Shown here: piece by piece, positions 1-8,397 of the stretch | Layout: each line of letters opens with the position of its first letter | How positions within the stretch are numbered: the first letter of the stretch is position 1 | Assembly: GCF_011759705.1 (NCBI RefSeq) | Contig: NZ_JAAOZF010000001.1 | Span: 1,942,146 to 2,006,145, forward strand | Length of the DNA stretch: 64,000 nucleotides | Reading direction: 5' to 3' | Source of the DNA: Microbacterium ulmi | GTDB lineage: Bacteria > Actinomycetota > Actinomycetes > Actinomycetales > Microbacteriaceae | Translations under genes and position numbers: made by a program | The notes under the pieces: model-generated | Told to the model about the DNA's origin: nothing | Seen by the model: the letters and a program-made list of their open reading frames with translations, nothing else | Databases searched by the model: none

Positions 1-228
1 CCGCCTGGGCATCCGGTCGTGGTGTCGGAGGACTGGCCGGTCGGTGGACACGCCGGGTCGGGAGGACTGAGCCCGGTGAGTCCCGGGTAAGCCCAGTCAT
101 GGGTCACCTGCCGGAGACGCCGAAGGCCCCCGAAGATCCAGGCGCCGCTGCCCCTGGCGACGCCCGCCGCGCGCCGGTCGCAACACCGGTCGCCACATCG
201 GTCGCCACACCGGTCGCCACAACGAAGG
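1..228. other. Left-edge stretch without a supported gene
   Basis: I see no convincing gene here. The plus-strand reading frame that runs through it reads into the hairpin behind the xylanase gene and gives a low-complexity product made of VAT(P/S) units, so I do not call it. The units come from a degenerate 12-bp tandem repeat (GGTCGCCACACC-like) at about 177-221. A gene ending just outside the window on the left cannot be excluded. Confidence 0.4.
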
Positions 229-264
229 ACGTCGGTGCGCGCCCGGTGGGGCGCGCACCGACGT
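229..264 (-). terminator. Strong hairpin behind the xylanase gene
   Basis: A perfect 16-bp inverted repeat (229-244 pairing with 249-264) closes a four-base loop GGTG. On the minus strand it starts 20 bases after the xylanase stop codon. There is no long T tract, so it may act as a transcription terminator or as a 3'-end stabiliser of the very long xylanase message. Confidence 0.7.
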
Positions 265-283
265 GCTATCGGAACCCGTGCGA

Positions 284-3200
284 CTAGTGCCTGCGGTCGC
301 CCTGGCTCTTGCCGTGGTCCTTGGAGCTCGGCTTCCCGTGGCCGAAGCCGACGCCGGAACCGTGTCCGAAGTCGCCGCCGAACCCGAATCCGAAGTGCTG
401 GCCGCCTCCGGGCTTGCCGGGCTTCTTGTCGAGCACCTTCTCGGCGGTCGAGGTCGCCGATGCGGTGCCTGCGCCCTTGACGGTCGCGGTGACGGTCACC
501 GACAGCTTCCTGCCGACATCCGAGCCGCTGATCTTGTAGGTCGCACTCGTGGCCTTCTTGATCGGCTTCCCGTCGAGCAGCCACTGGTACGCGAAGGTCG
601 CACCCGAGACCGACCAGGTGCCGGGGTTGGCCTTGACCGTGGCGTTCTTCACCGTGTCGCCCGTGATGGTCGGCGCCTTGATGTTGGTGAGCACGGGCTT
701 CGGCTTCGCGATCACCGTGACGGCGGCCGAGGTCGCCGAGACGGGAGCGCGGCCCTTGACGGTCGCGGTGACGATCACCGACAGCTTCTTGCCGACATCC
801 GAGCCCTGGAGCTTGTACGTCGCGCCCGTGGCCTTCTTGACGGGTTTGCCGTCGATCAGCCACTGGTAGGTGAAGCAGGCGCCGTCGATCGACCAGACCC
901 CGGGGTTCGCCGAGACGGTCGACCCCTCGACAGGGTCGCCCTCGACCGTCGGCGGCTGCACGTTTGTCAGCGGGGCTGCCGGCTTCTTGTCGAGCACCTT
1001 CACGGCGGCGGAGGTCGCAGAGACCGGATCGAGACCCTCGACTGTCGCCGTGACGATCACCGACAGCTTCTTGCCGACATCCGAGCCCTGGATCTTGTAC
1101 GTCGCCCCGGTGGCCTTCTTGACGGGCTTTCCGTCGATGAGCCACTGGTACGCGAAGGTCGCGCCCTCGACGGACCAGACGCCGGGGCTGGCGGTGACCG
1201 TCTCGTTCTTGACGATGTCGCCCGTGACCGCCGGTGCCTGGACGTTGGCCAGGGGGACCACGACGGTCAGGGACGTCCAGCCCAGGAGCGAGTCGTCGGC
1301 CTGGTCGAAGGCTGCGATCCGGTGCTCGCCGAGCGGAAGGTCCGCCGGCAGCGTCACCGTGATCCTGCCGTTCGCCGGGACAGTCCCCGAGAACACCAGG
1401 TACGGGTCGGAGTACAGCCACACGTCGACGTCCCTGCCCGCGTTCGCCGTGCCCAGGTCGATGACGACCTGGCTCCCGGCCTCTGCGTGCGCCGGCGCCG
1501 TGATGTCCCCCTGCGACTCAGCGGGGAGCTGGTCGCCGGCGACCGGCGGGGTCGGAACCGTCGGCACGTCGGCGGCGACCAGCTGCGCGGCGCCCCAGCG
1601 GGCCGTGTTCTGGTAGCCCGTGCCGGTCGGCTCGGCCCACGTGTGAACGGAGTAGCGCGATCCGGCTCGTCCGTCGTTCACCTGGAAGTCGATGCCGTGG
1701 AAGGTGCCGGCACCGCCGAGGGGAACGTCGCTCTGACCGCCGGACTGGCCGTTCAGGGCGATCGCGAGCTCCACGACGTAGCCCGTGTCGGTCAGCGCCG
1801 TCGCGCTGCTGAGGACGCGTGCCTGCTGGAGCGCGGCATCCCCCGTGCCGAAGGTCAGCTTGTTCTCCGTCGTGACGCGGATCTGCGTGTCGTTCGGGCC
1901 GTAGGCGCCGCTCCTGCTGTTCCCCAGGTCGAGGAACAGCTCGACGGAGTCCTGGTTCCACGGGTCGCTGTTGCTCTTGTCGATGACCGGATCGGTCACC
2001 TGGAAGAGCGCGTAGAGCGTGTTGTCCTTCCAGAGCGTGCGCACCTCGGCGGCGGCGCCCTCGGCGTTGCCCTCGATGGTCTTGGCGGTGCTGGCGACCG
2101 CCGCATCCGCCCACACCCCGTCCACCGCCGCGTCGACGACCGGGGCGTCCGCCGCCTCGGGGATGTCGAGCGTCGACAGGGGCTCGAGGAACGTCAGCCG
2201 TCCCGTGTCGCCCGGCGTGTTCCAGGCCCCCGCGACGGAGCCGCCCGCCACGACGCGGACGTCGAAGTCGGCCGATCCGCCCGCTGCGACTCCCGTGTGG
2301 GGCAGGTGAACGGCGATGTAGTGCGTGCCGCCGATCTCCGTCTCGATGCCGGGAACCGAATCTGCGGACGCGGGATCGTAGACGTACTGCTGGTCGCCGT
2401 AGGCGAACTCGACGCGGTCTGCGGCGACCGTGCTGCGCACGAGGACCGTGAGGTGGTCGGCCGCCCAGCGTGCCTGGAAGCCGCCGATCTCGCCCGTGAG
2501 GGTGTTCTCGGGCAGGTTCTTCCACTCGACCGCGTTCTCGAACCCGTCATCGAGCGCGACGTCGCCGCCGAACACGTTGGCCGTGTTGATGAGACCCGGC
2601 AGTCCTTCGGCGTCGCCCACGGCACCGAAGTAGGCGGGCTTGGCCTGCAGATCGCCGCCGAACAGCAGCGGCTGCTGCGTCGAGCGCCACGAGCGGTTGT
2701 CGGTCAGACCCCACAGCGTCACCGAGAACAGCTTCTCGGATGCCGGCGCCGCAGCCTCGTAGTCGCGGAACACCGCGAACGCATCGCGGTAGAAGTAGCC
2801 CTGCTTGATGCGGTTGGGCTCGTCCGCCGGATTGATCGTGACATCCATCTCGGTGACCTCCTGCGCGAGGCCGAGCCCCGCGAAGCGGTCGAGAGCGGCT
2901 TTGAGCGACGCGACGGACGATGTGATCGAGAGGTGGAACTGGTGTCCCACGCCGTCGACCGGCACGCCCGCTGCGAGGAGTCGCTTGACGAGGGCCTCGT
3001 ACTGCTGCCCCTTGAGAGCCTGCTCCGTGTTGTAGTCGTTGATGAACAGCTTCACGGGGCGGTCGGCGCCCGAGGCGGCATACGTGCCGTTGAACGCCTC
3101 GTCGGCGTACTCGAACGCGAGGTGGATGTACTCCTCGCCCAGCACCTGGTACCACCGGCTCGTGCGCAGCCCGTCGGGGGTCGCCTGGTCGGCGACGACC

Positions 3201-5608
3201 TCGTTCACGACATCCCACGCCACGATCGGGTTCGTCTCCGAGCCGTAGGCGCCGTAGTCGTCGTGGATGGACTTCGCGATGTCGTCGATGTGCGTCTTCA
3301 GGCGGTCGCGCAGCAGTTGCTTGTCGGCATCGGACGACGTCAGCTCACGGCCGGAGTCGTCCTGGAAGAACCAGGCCGGCGTCTGCGAGTGCCACACAAG
3401 GACGTGCCCGTACACGCGCAGGTCGTTCTCCTGCGCGAAGTCGAGCAGGGCGGTCGCCTGCGCGTTGCGGGCGAACTGCTTGTCCGCGTCGTACCAGGCC
3501 TCGACCTTCATGTGGTTCTCAGCCGTGATCTGGTCGAAGTGGTGCAGCAGGAGCTTGGCGGCCTGGCCCGTGGTCTCGCGCTGATCGATCGCGACACCCA
3601 CGGGGAAGTCCACCGTGTCCTTGAGGGGCACGAGGCTCGTGTCGACGACCTCGGGCTCGGGCACCCAGACCTTGACCTGGTCGACGAGGAATGTCGAGGT
3701 GTTGCCGCTGTTGTAGCGGGCCTCGAAGTACAGCTCGGCGTTCGTGTCGTAGCCGGGCACCGTGAACGTGCCCGAGACCTTCGTCCATCCGGTCGCGGTC
3801 GCGTTCTCGACCTGGATGAGGTTCGAGAAGCTGGGCGACGAGGTGCCGCTGACCGTCCGCATCGAGACGGTGAGTCCGCGTCCGAGCTCGGAGCCCGGCG
3901 CGAATCGCACGTATGCCTCGAGCGCGTAGGTCTGGCCGGGCAGCAGGACGTCCTTCACGTCGAGCTGGATGCCGTCGCCCTCGTGCGTGCGATCGGACAC
4001 CTGCGCCGCGTTCGCCGTGTCCAGCGCGCCGCCGGCGACGACGCCGACCGTGGGGCTGGAGGACTCGGAGCCCTGGCGGGCGGTCCACGCGCCGAGCGAG
4101 CCGTCGTCGAAGCTCGAGTCGACCAGCACCGTGCCGGGCTCCTGGACGGGGCCTCCGGGCCCGGTCGCGTCCTGCGTGATGAGGACGTCGTCGATGAGGT
4201 ACTCGGCGGTGGCGCTGGTGGTCTCGATGTAGATCGACTGGGGCAGGTGGTCGGGGTCGACCGTGAAGTCGCCGCCGATCTGCACCCAGGCGGAGTCGGT
4301 GACGTCGACGCGCGAGCCGATCCAGGGGTACTCGTTGCTCGCACCCTTCTGCTCCGCGCCGAAGTTGGCCTGGGCGGGCTCCTGGCCCGCTGCGAGCTTG
4401 ACCCAGCCGGACACGTGGTACGTGCCCGTCGTGAAGAGCGCGCCCGGGACGGCGGGGCTGTTCCAGCTCGCCGTGCGTCCCGTGATCTTCAGCGCCTGCG
4501 CGCCGGAGTGGGCGTCGGCGTCGAGGGCGAGGGCGCCGGAGCCGCGGACGAACCACGGGTCGGTCGTCGCGCCCTCGAAGTCGCTCGAGACGACCGTGGT
4601 GACAGTCGGCTCGGGCAGCGGCGTCGTGATGAGGACGTCGTCGACGAGGTACTCTGCCGTCGCGCTGTCGGACTCGATGTAGATCTCGGTGGGAGCCGTC
4701 GCCGGGTCGACCGTGTAGTCGCCGCCGATCTGCACCCAGGCGGCGTCTGTGACGTCGACCCGCGATCCGACCCAGGCGTACTGGTTGGCCGCGCCGGGCT
4801 GGTTGATGCCGACGTTGAGCTTCGCCGCGGGCTGTCCGGCGACGAGCTTGACCCACGCCGAGATGTGGTACGTGCCCGTCGTGAGCAGCGCGCCGGGAAG
4901 CTTCGGGCTGTTCCAGCCGTCCGTCCGGCCCGTGATCTTCAGCGCCTGCGCGCCCGAGTGGGCGTCGGCGTCGAGAGCGAGCGCGCCCGAGCCGCGGACC
5001 GACCACGGGTCGACCGTCGAGCCTTCGAAGTCGCTCCACGAGACGAGCTTCTGCCCGTCGGGAACCGTCGGGTCGGTCGGGGAGGGCGCATCGCCGGGCT
5101 TGGTCACGGTGACGTCGTCGAGGTAGAACGCGGGCGTCGCGGCGTCGACCTCGAAGTAGACCTGGGTGTCGTCGGCGTCGGCGGTGTAGGTCGCCGAGAC
5201 GGTCGTCCACGTGTCGGCCGGCACGGGGATGTCGCCGGCCCACGTGTAGCCGTCCTTCACGGTGAAGTGCGCGTGCGGCGAGGCGGTGCCGGGCACGAGG
5301 ACGCGCGCCGACAGCGTGTACGTGACGCCCGTCTCGAAGATCCCCGTGGGGCTCTGGATCGTGTCGTGCCCCGCGACGCGGTCCGCGACGCTCAGCACCT
5401 TGTTGCCGGCGCCTCCTGCCGGGTCGTCGACGACGGCGAGCGTGGGGCTGCCGCTCTTGGTCCAGGTGCCGGTCGTGCCGTCCTGGAAGTCGACAGCGGT
5501 CACGGGCGTGGGGGTCGCGCCCAGGGCGGCGGGGGCGACGATGGGCGCCAACAGCAGTGAACTCGCCGCGACGATGCCGGCGAGTACTCGGGTGGTCATG
5601 CGGCTCAC
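284..5608 (-). CDS. Secreted multidomain GH10 endo-beta-1,4-xylanase
   Basis: It hydrolyses internal beta-1,4 bonds of xylan outside the cell. I chose the GTG at 5608 because AAAGGAG lies six bases upstream; this gives 1774 residues, far longer than a single-domain GH10 enzyme. Order: signal peptide (1 to about 31, ending ALGA), four carbohydrate-binding beta-sandwich modules of CBM4/9/22 type (about 33-170, 188-333, 340-476, 493-646), GH10 barrel (about 660-1010), CBM9-like module (about 1155-1340), three Ig-like repeats with a YQWL(I/L)DGKP core (about 1453-1720), and a Gly/His-rich tail. In the barrel, WDVVNEVV carries the acid/base Glu803 and TEMDVT the nucleophile Glu920. There is no LPXTG sortase motif. 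It heads the downstream end of the xylan locus and probably has its own promoter, since two operator-like sites precede it. Confidence 0.93.
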   Translation of the reverse strand: MSRMTTRVLAGIVAASSLLLAPIVAPAALGATPTPVTAVDFQDGTTGTWTKSGSPTLAVVDDPAGGAGNKVLSVADRVAGHDTIQSPTGIFETGVTYTLSARVLVPGTASPHAHFTVKDGYTWAGDIPVPADTWTTVSATYTADADDTQVYFEVDAATPAFYLDDVTVTKPGDAPSPTDPTVPDGQKLVSWSDFEGSTVDPWSVRGSGALALDADAHSGAQALKITGRTDGWNSPKLPGALLTTGTYHISAWVKLVAGQPAAKLNVGINQPGAANQYAWVGSRVDVTDAAWVQIGGDYTVDPATAPTEIYIESDSATAEYLVDDVLITTPLPEPTVTTVVSSDFEGATTDPWFVRGSGALALDADAHSGAQALKITGRTASWNSPAVPGALFTTGTYHVSGWVKLAAGQEPAQANFGAEQKGASNEYPWIGSRVDVTDSAWVQIGGDFTVDPDHLPQSIYIETTSATAEYLIDDVLITQDATGPGGPVQEPGTVLVDSSFDDGSLGAWTARQGSESSSPTVGVVAGGALDTANAAQVSDRTHEGDGIQLDVKDVLLPGQTYALEAYVRFAPGSELGRGLTVSMRTVSGTSSPSFSNLIQVENATATGWTKVSGTFTVPGYDTNAELYFEARYNSGNTSTFLVDQVKVWVPEPEVVDTSLVPLKDTVDFPVGVAIDQRETTGQAAKLLLHHFDQITAENHMKVEAWYDADKQFARNAQATALLDFAQENDLRVYGHVLVWHSQTPAWFFQDDSGRELTSSDADKQLLRDRLKTHIDDIAKSIHDDYGAYGSETNPIVAWDVVNEVVADQATPDGLRTSRWYQVLGEEYIHLAFEYADEAFNGTYAASGADRPVKLFINDYNTEQALKGQQYEALVKRLLAAGVPVDGVGHQFHLSITSSVASLKAALDRFAGLGLAQEVTEMDVTINPADEPNRIKQGYFYRDAFAVFRDYEAAAPASEKLFSVTLWGLTDNRSWRSTQQPLLFGGDLQAKPAYFGAVGDAEGLPGLINTANVFGGDVALDDGFENAVEWKNLPENTLTGEIGGFQARWAADHLTVLVRSTVAADRVEFAYGDQQYVYDPASADSVPGIETEIGGTHYIAVHLPHTGVAAGGSADFDVRVVAGGSVAGAWNTPGDTGRLTFLEPLSTLDIPEAADAPVVDAAVDGVWADAAVASTAKTIEGNAEGAAAEVRTLWKDNTLYALFQVTDPVIDKSNSDPWNQDSVELFLDLGNSRSGAYGPNDTQIRVTTENKLTFGTGDAALQQARVLSSATALTDTGYVVELAIALNGQSGGQSDVPLGGAGTFHGIDFQVNDGRAGSRYSVHTWAEPTGTGYQNTARWGAAQLVAADVPTVPTPPVAGDQLPAESQGDITAPAHAEAGSQVVIDLGTANAGRDVDVWLYSDPYLVFSGTVPANGRITVTLPADLPLGEHRIAAFDQADDSLLGWTSLTVVVPLANVQAPAVTGDIVKNETVTASPGVWSVEGATFAYQWLIDGKPVKKATGATYKIQGSDVGKKLSVIVTATVEGLDPVSATSAAVKVLDKKPAAPLTNVQPPTVEGDPVEGSTVSANPGVWSIDGACFTYQWLIDGKPVKKATGATYKLQGSDVGKKLSVIVTATVKGRAPVSATSAAVTVIAKPKPVLTNIKAPTITGDTVKNATVKANPGTWSVSGATFAYQWLLDGKPIKKATSATYKISGSDVGRKLSVTVTATVKGAGTASATSTAEKVLDKKPGKPGGGQHFGFGFGGDFGHGSGVGFGHGKPSSKDHGKSQGDRRH
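430..1245 (-). repeat. Three tandem Ig-like module repeats within the xylanase gene
   Basis: Three units of about 270 bp encode near-identical modules containing GVWS(V/I)xGAxF and DGKP(V/I)KKAT. Units lie at about 985-1245, 700-965 and 430-680. They probably act as a stalk or cell-surface/substrate-contact region. Confidence 0.85.
4180..5050 (-). repeat. Recently duplicated carbohydrate-binding module
   Basis: The second and third binding modules of the xylanase are almost the same at both protein and DNA level. For example the segment encoding GSGALALDADAHSGAQALKI occurs in both, with only a few base changes. The copies span about 4620-5050 and 4180-4595, suggesting tandem duplication inside the gene. 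Confidence 0.8.
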
Positions 5609-5629
5609 GGGGCGCTCCTTTGCGCGAAC

Positions 5630-5650
5630 GATTTGTCGTGCTTGCAAACT
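5630..5650. promoter_or_regulatory. XylR-like operator candidate in front of the xylanase gene
   Basis: On the minus strand this reads AGTTTG, nine bases, then CAAATC. The same half-sites and spacing occur in the Bacillus XylR operator (AGTTTG-N9-CAAACT, established knowledge). It lies 9 bases upstream of the xylanase Shine-Dalgarno sequence. No XylR (ROK) gene is in the window, so this is inference. Confidence 0.35.
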
Positions 5651-5705
5651 AATGTGAGGATGCTGTGAGCGACGGCCCCGTTACGGAACTGTTACGAAAC
5701 ATCGG

Positions 5706-5718
5706 TCGTAACTTTCGG
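5706..5718. promoter_or_regulatory. LacI-type operator candidate (class CGAAAGT-WTCG, one mismatch)
   Basis: The minus-strand reading CCGAAAGTTACGA differs at one position from the palindrome class seen at 6858, 10839 and 21309. It lies between the xylanase gene and the LacI gene and could couple both to the regulon. Confidence 0.4.
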
Positions 5719-5769
5719 CGGCCGTCACGCGGCGTCACGGAAGACCGGGGGAGACGCGGTCGCGGCGTG

Positions 5770-6777
5770 TCAGCCGGCGAGCGGGGCCGTGCTACCGCGC
5801 ACGACCAGATGCGTCGCGAGATCCATGCGCAGCGTGTCGACGGTCTCGCCCTCCGCGAGCCGCAGCACGAGCCGCGCGGCCTCCTCGCCCATGCGACGAA
5901 GCGGCTGGTGGACGGTCGTCAGCTGCGGGCTGAGCCACCGTGCGAGGGCGATGTCGTCGTACCCGACGACGGAGAGGTCGCGGGGCACGCTCAGGCCCGC
6001 CGCCGTCGCCGCGGCGATGACGCCGAGCGCCTGCAGGTCGCTGCCGGCGAAGATCGCCGTGGGACGGTCGGGGCCGGCCAGCAGCTCACGCGCGTTCGTC
6101 TCGCCGCCGGTCGGGTGGAAGTCGCCGAAGCGGATCCACGACGGGTCGATCGGAAGGTTGGCCGCGTTCATCGCCGAGCGGTAGCCGTCGATGCGGGCGA
6201 GGGAGCACATCATGTCCTCGGGGCCCGTGATCGCCGCGATCCTGCGGTGACCGAGCTCGATCAGATGCCGCGTCGCCATGAGCCCGCCCGACCAGTTGGC
6301 CGAGCCGACGGAGGGCACGTCGGGGGCGGGATCGCCCGCGGGGTCGACGATCGCGAACGGCACGCCGCGCGATCGGAGCTTCTCGCGGTGCGGGCGGGCC
6401 AGGTCCGAGAAGACGAGCACGATCCCGACGGGCCTGCGGCGCAGCACGCCGTCGATCCAGTCGGACGACGGCGTGTGGCGGTCGCCGCTCACCGTGAGAG
6501 CGACAGAGAGGCCCGCGGCGGTAGCGACATCCTTGACGCCCTCGATGACCTCCATCGACCAGCTGGCCTCCAGCTCGTGGAAGACGAGCTCGAGGCTGTC
6601 GGTGCGCTGCGCGACGTTGCGGCGCTTGTAGCCGTGGCGGGTCAGGTGCTCCTCGAGGCGCGCGCGCGTCGACGGCGCGACGTCGGTGCGTCCGTTGAGG
6701 ACCTTCGACATCGTCGCGAGAGAGACGCCGGCCTCAGCGGCGATCTCGGCGAGCGTGACCCGTGTGGTTGGCGTCAT
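5770..6777 (-). CDS. LacI-family transcriptional regulator of the xylan locus
   Basis: A 335-residue protein of usual LacI length. The N-terminal helix-turn-helix is TRVTLAEIAAEAGVSLATMS (residues about 5-24), followed by the hinge segment (RARLEEHLTRHGYKRR) and a periplasmic-binding-protein-like sugar-sensing domain with the typical YDD and HQP regions near the C-terminus. It lies between the KDPG aldolase gene (100 bases upstream) and the xylanase gene, so xylan- or glucuronate-derived sugars are the likely inducers. A palindrome at 6858-6870 upstream of it suggests autoregulation. Which of the two operator classes it binds cannot be decided from sequence. Confidence 0.88.
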   Translation of the reverse strand: MTPTTRVTLAEIAAEAGVSLATMSKVLNGRTDVAPSTRARLEEHLTRHGYKRRNVAQRTDSLELVFHELEASWSMEVIEGVKDVATAAGLSVALTVSGDRHTPSSDWIDGVLRRRPVGIVLVFSDLARPHREKLRSRGVPFAIVDPAGDPAPDVPSVGSANWSGGLMATRHLIELGHRRIAAITGPEDMMCSLARIDGYRSAMNAANLPIDPSWIRFGDFHPTGGETNARELLAGPDRPTAIFAGSDLQALGVIAAATAAGLSVPRDLSVVGYDDIALARWLSPQLTTVHQPLRRMGEEAARLVLRLAEGETVDTLRMDLATHLVVRGSTAPLAG

Positions 6778-6857
6778 GCATCATCCCAGGAGCGGTGCGG
6801 ATGCCGCGCCGGCCGGCGCGGATTCCACCGATTCTCGCACGATTGCCGCCAACAGGG

Positions 6858-6870
6858 CCGATACTTTCGG
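6858..6870. promoter_or_regulatory. LacI-type operator candidate upstream of the LacI gene
   Basis: CCGATACTTTCGG, an interrupted palindrome of the same class as the sites at 10839 and 21309 (consensus YCGAWAGTWTCGR on one strand). It lies in the 100-bp gap between the KDPG aldolase and LacI genes, consistent with autoregulation. Confidence 0.5.
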
Positions 6871-6877
6871 AACTCCG

Positions 6878-7483
6878 TCAGGCCGCACGGTCCAGGATGC
6901 CGCGGATCGCGGCGGCGCTCTCGGGCGAGTCGAACGACGACCCGAAGGCCACGACGCGGCATCCTGCGTCGAAGAAGTCCTGTGCGTTCTGCGCCGTCAC
7001 GCCGCCCGTCGCGACGAACGACGCCGCGGGGAAGGGCGCCCGCACGGCCTTGACCCATTCGGGGGTGAGGACCGACGCGGGGAAGGCCTTGAGCCAGCGC
7101 GCCCCTGAGGCGAGCGCCGTCGCGACCTCCGTGCCTGTCGCGACGCCGGGGATGTGGACGATCCCGCGTGAGACGGCGCGCTCGATGACGGCGGGGACCG
7201 TCGCCGCCGCCACCGTGAAGGCGGCGCCCGCCGCGATCGCGGCATCCCACTGCTCGAGCGTGTGGATGCTCCCCGCTCCCACCTCGAGCCCTCGTGCATG
7301 AGCCGCCGCGACGGCGGCTTCGAGCGAGGGGACGGCGTCGGGCGCCTGGATGGGCACCTCGACGACCTGCACGCCGAGATCCCAGGCCCGGTCGCACAGC
7401 TCGGCGGTGCGCTCGGGGGTCTCGTTGCGGATGATGACCATGACGGGGGCGGCCGCGAGGGCCGCGTCGACGTCGATGCTCAT
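6878..7483 (-). CDS. 2-dehydro-3-deoxy-phosphogluconate (KDPG) aldolase
   Basis: It cleaves KDPG to pyruvate and glyceraldehyde-3-phosphate, the last step of glucuronate breakdown. At 201 residues it has the usual length of the Eda/KdgA family. Visible family features are VVEVPIQ, VGAGSIHT, HIPGV and WLKAFPAS, the last carrying the Schiff-base lysine, then the phosphate-binding VATGGV. The start ATG at 7483 overlaps the stop of the upstream KDG kinase in the form ATGA, so the pair is translationally coupled. It is the last enzyme gene of the operon that begins with the acetylxylan esterase. Confidence 0.92.
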   Translation of the reverse strand: MSIDVDAALAAAPVMVIIRNETPERTAELCDRAWDLGVQVVEVPIQAPDAVPSLEAAVAAAHARGLEVGAGSIHTLEQWDAAIAAGAAFTVAAATVPAVIERAVSRGIVHIPGVATGTEVATALASGARWLKAFPASVLTPEWVKAVRAPFPAASFVATGGVTAQNAQDFFDAGCRVVAFGSSFDSPESAAAIRGILDRAA

Positions 7484-8397
7484 TGACGTGCTCCTTCTGT
7501 CGTGAGTGGTTCGTCGTCGGGGACGTCCGTCGCCGACAGCAGCACGCGGCGGGCCGAGCGGTGGCCCGCCTCGAGTCTCTCGCCCGCGTCGGCTCCCGAG
7601 AGCAGGCCCGCGAGCCAGCCGCCCGCGAACGCGTCGCCCGCGCCGACCGGCTCGACGACGTCGACGCGCAGCGCTGCGCGCTCCGTGCGCGTCCCTTCGG
7701 CGTGCTCGACCGCGCGGGCGCCCGCGTCCTTCACGACGAGATGCCGCGGACCCGCGAGGAGGTCGGGGATGCCGTCGCTTGAGACGCCCCACACCGTCTC
7801 TGCCTCGTCGGCGCCGACGAAGACGATGTCGCAGGCGCGGGCGAGGCGGCGCAGCGTGTCGGGGGTGCCGGCATCCGCGAGCGCGGGGCGGTGGTTGACG
7901 TCGAAGCTCACGAGCGCGTCGCCGAAGACGCGGCCCTCGCACACGGCGGCGAGGAAGTCGCGGCCCTCAGCGGAGATCTGGGCCGTGATGCCGGTCACGT
8001 GCACGAGCTCGGGGTGCATGCGGTCGGCCCACCGACGGGCGACATCGGCGTCCATGCGCGAGGCCGCCGAGCCCGAGCGGTAGTACAGCGGCTTCGTGCC
8101 CTGATCCGTGACGCTCTTGAGGTACAGGCCCGTCGGCTCGCCGCGGCGCTCGACGAGCGACGTGTCGACGCCCCGCGACCGGATGAACTCCTCGACGAGG
8201 TCGCCCAGGCTGTCCGAGCCCAGCAGGCTCGCCCACGCGGTGTCGATCCCGAGGGAGCGCAGCGCGATCGCCGTGTTCGACTCGGCGCCGCCGACGTGAA
8301 GCGTCAGGGGCGAGCCGATGCGCAGGGGCGCGGCATCCGTCGGCGCGACCAGCGCCATCGTCTCTCCCGCGCACAGGACGCGCGGCTGCGTGCTCAT
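7480..8397 (-). CDS. kdgK: 2-dehydro-3-deoxygluconokinase (PfkB family)
   Basis: It phosphorylates KDG to KDPG with ATP in the cytoplasm. The 305-residue protein has PfkB signatures: the N-terminal glycine pair in LHVGGAESNTAIALRSLG and the C-terminal DVVEPVGAGDAFAGGWLAG with the catalytic Asp. The start at 8397 overlaps the stop of the fructuronate reductase gene (ATGA), and its own stop overlaps the aldolase start. Its assignment to KDG rather than another sugar rests mainly on its place between fructuronate reductase and KDPG aldolase. Confidence 0.9.
   Translation of the reverse strand: MSTQPRVLCAGETMALVAPTDAAPLRIGSPLTLHVGGAESNTAIALRSLGIDTAWASLLGSDSLGDLVEEFIRSRGVDTSLVERRGEPTGLYLKSVTDQGTKPLYYRSGSAASRMDADVARRWADRMHPELVHVTGITAQISAEGRDFLAAVCEGRVFGDALVSFDVNHRPALADAGTPDTLRRLARACDIVFVGADEAETVWGVSSDGIPDLLAGPRHLVVKDAGARAVEHAEGTRTERAALRVDVVEPVGAGDAFAGGWLAGLLSGADAGERLEAGHRSARRVLLSATDVPDDEPLTTEGARQ

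Noticed and set aside
99..287. Small plus-strand open frame at the left edge
   Set aside because: It runs through the xylanase hairpin and consists of VAT(P/S) repeats from a DNA tandem repeat, with no ribosome-binding site.
263..5560. A 1765-codon plus-strand open frame opposite the xylanase gene
   Set aside because: It is the antisense shadow of a gene with clear GH10 and binding-module motifs; high GC removes stop codons on the other strand. Its product is Arg/Gly/Val-rich with no recognisable domain.
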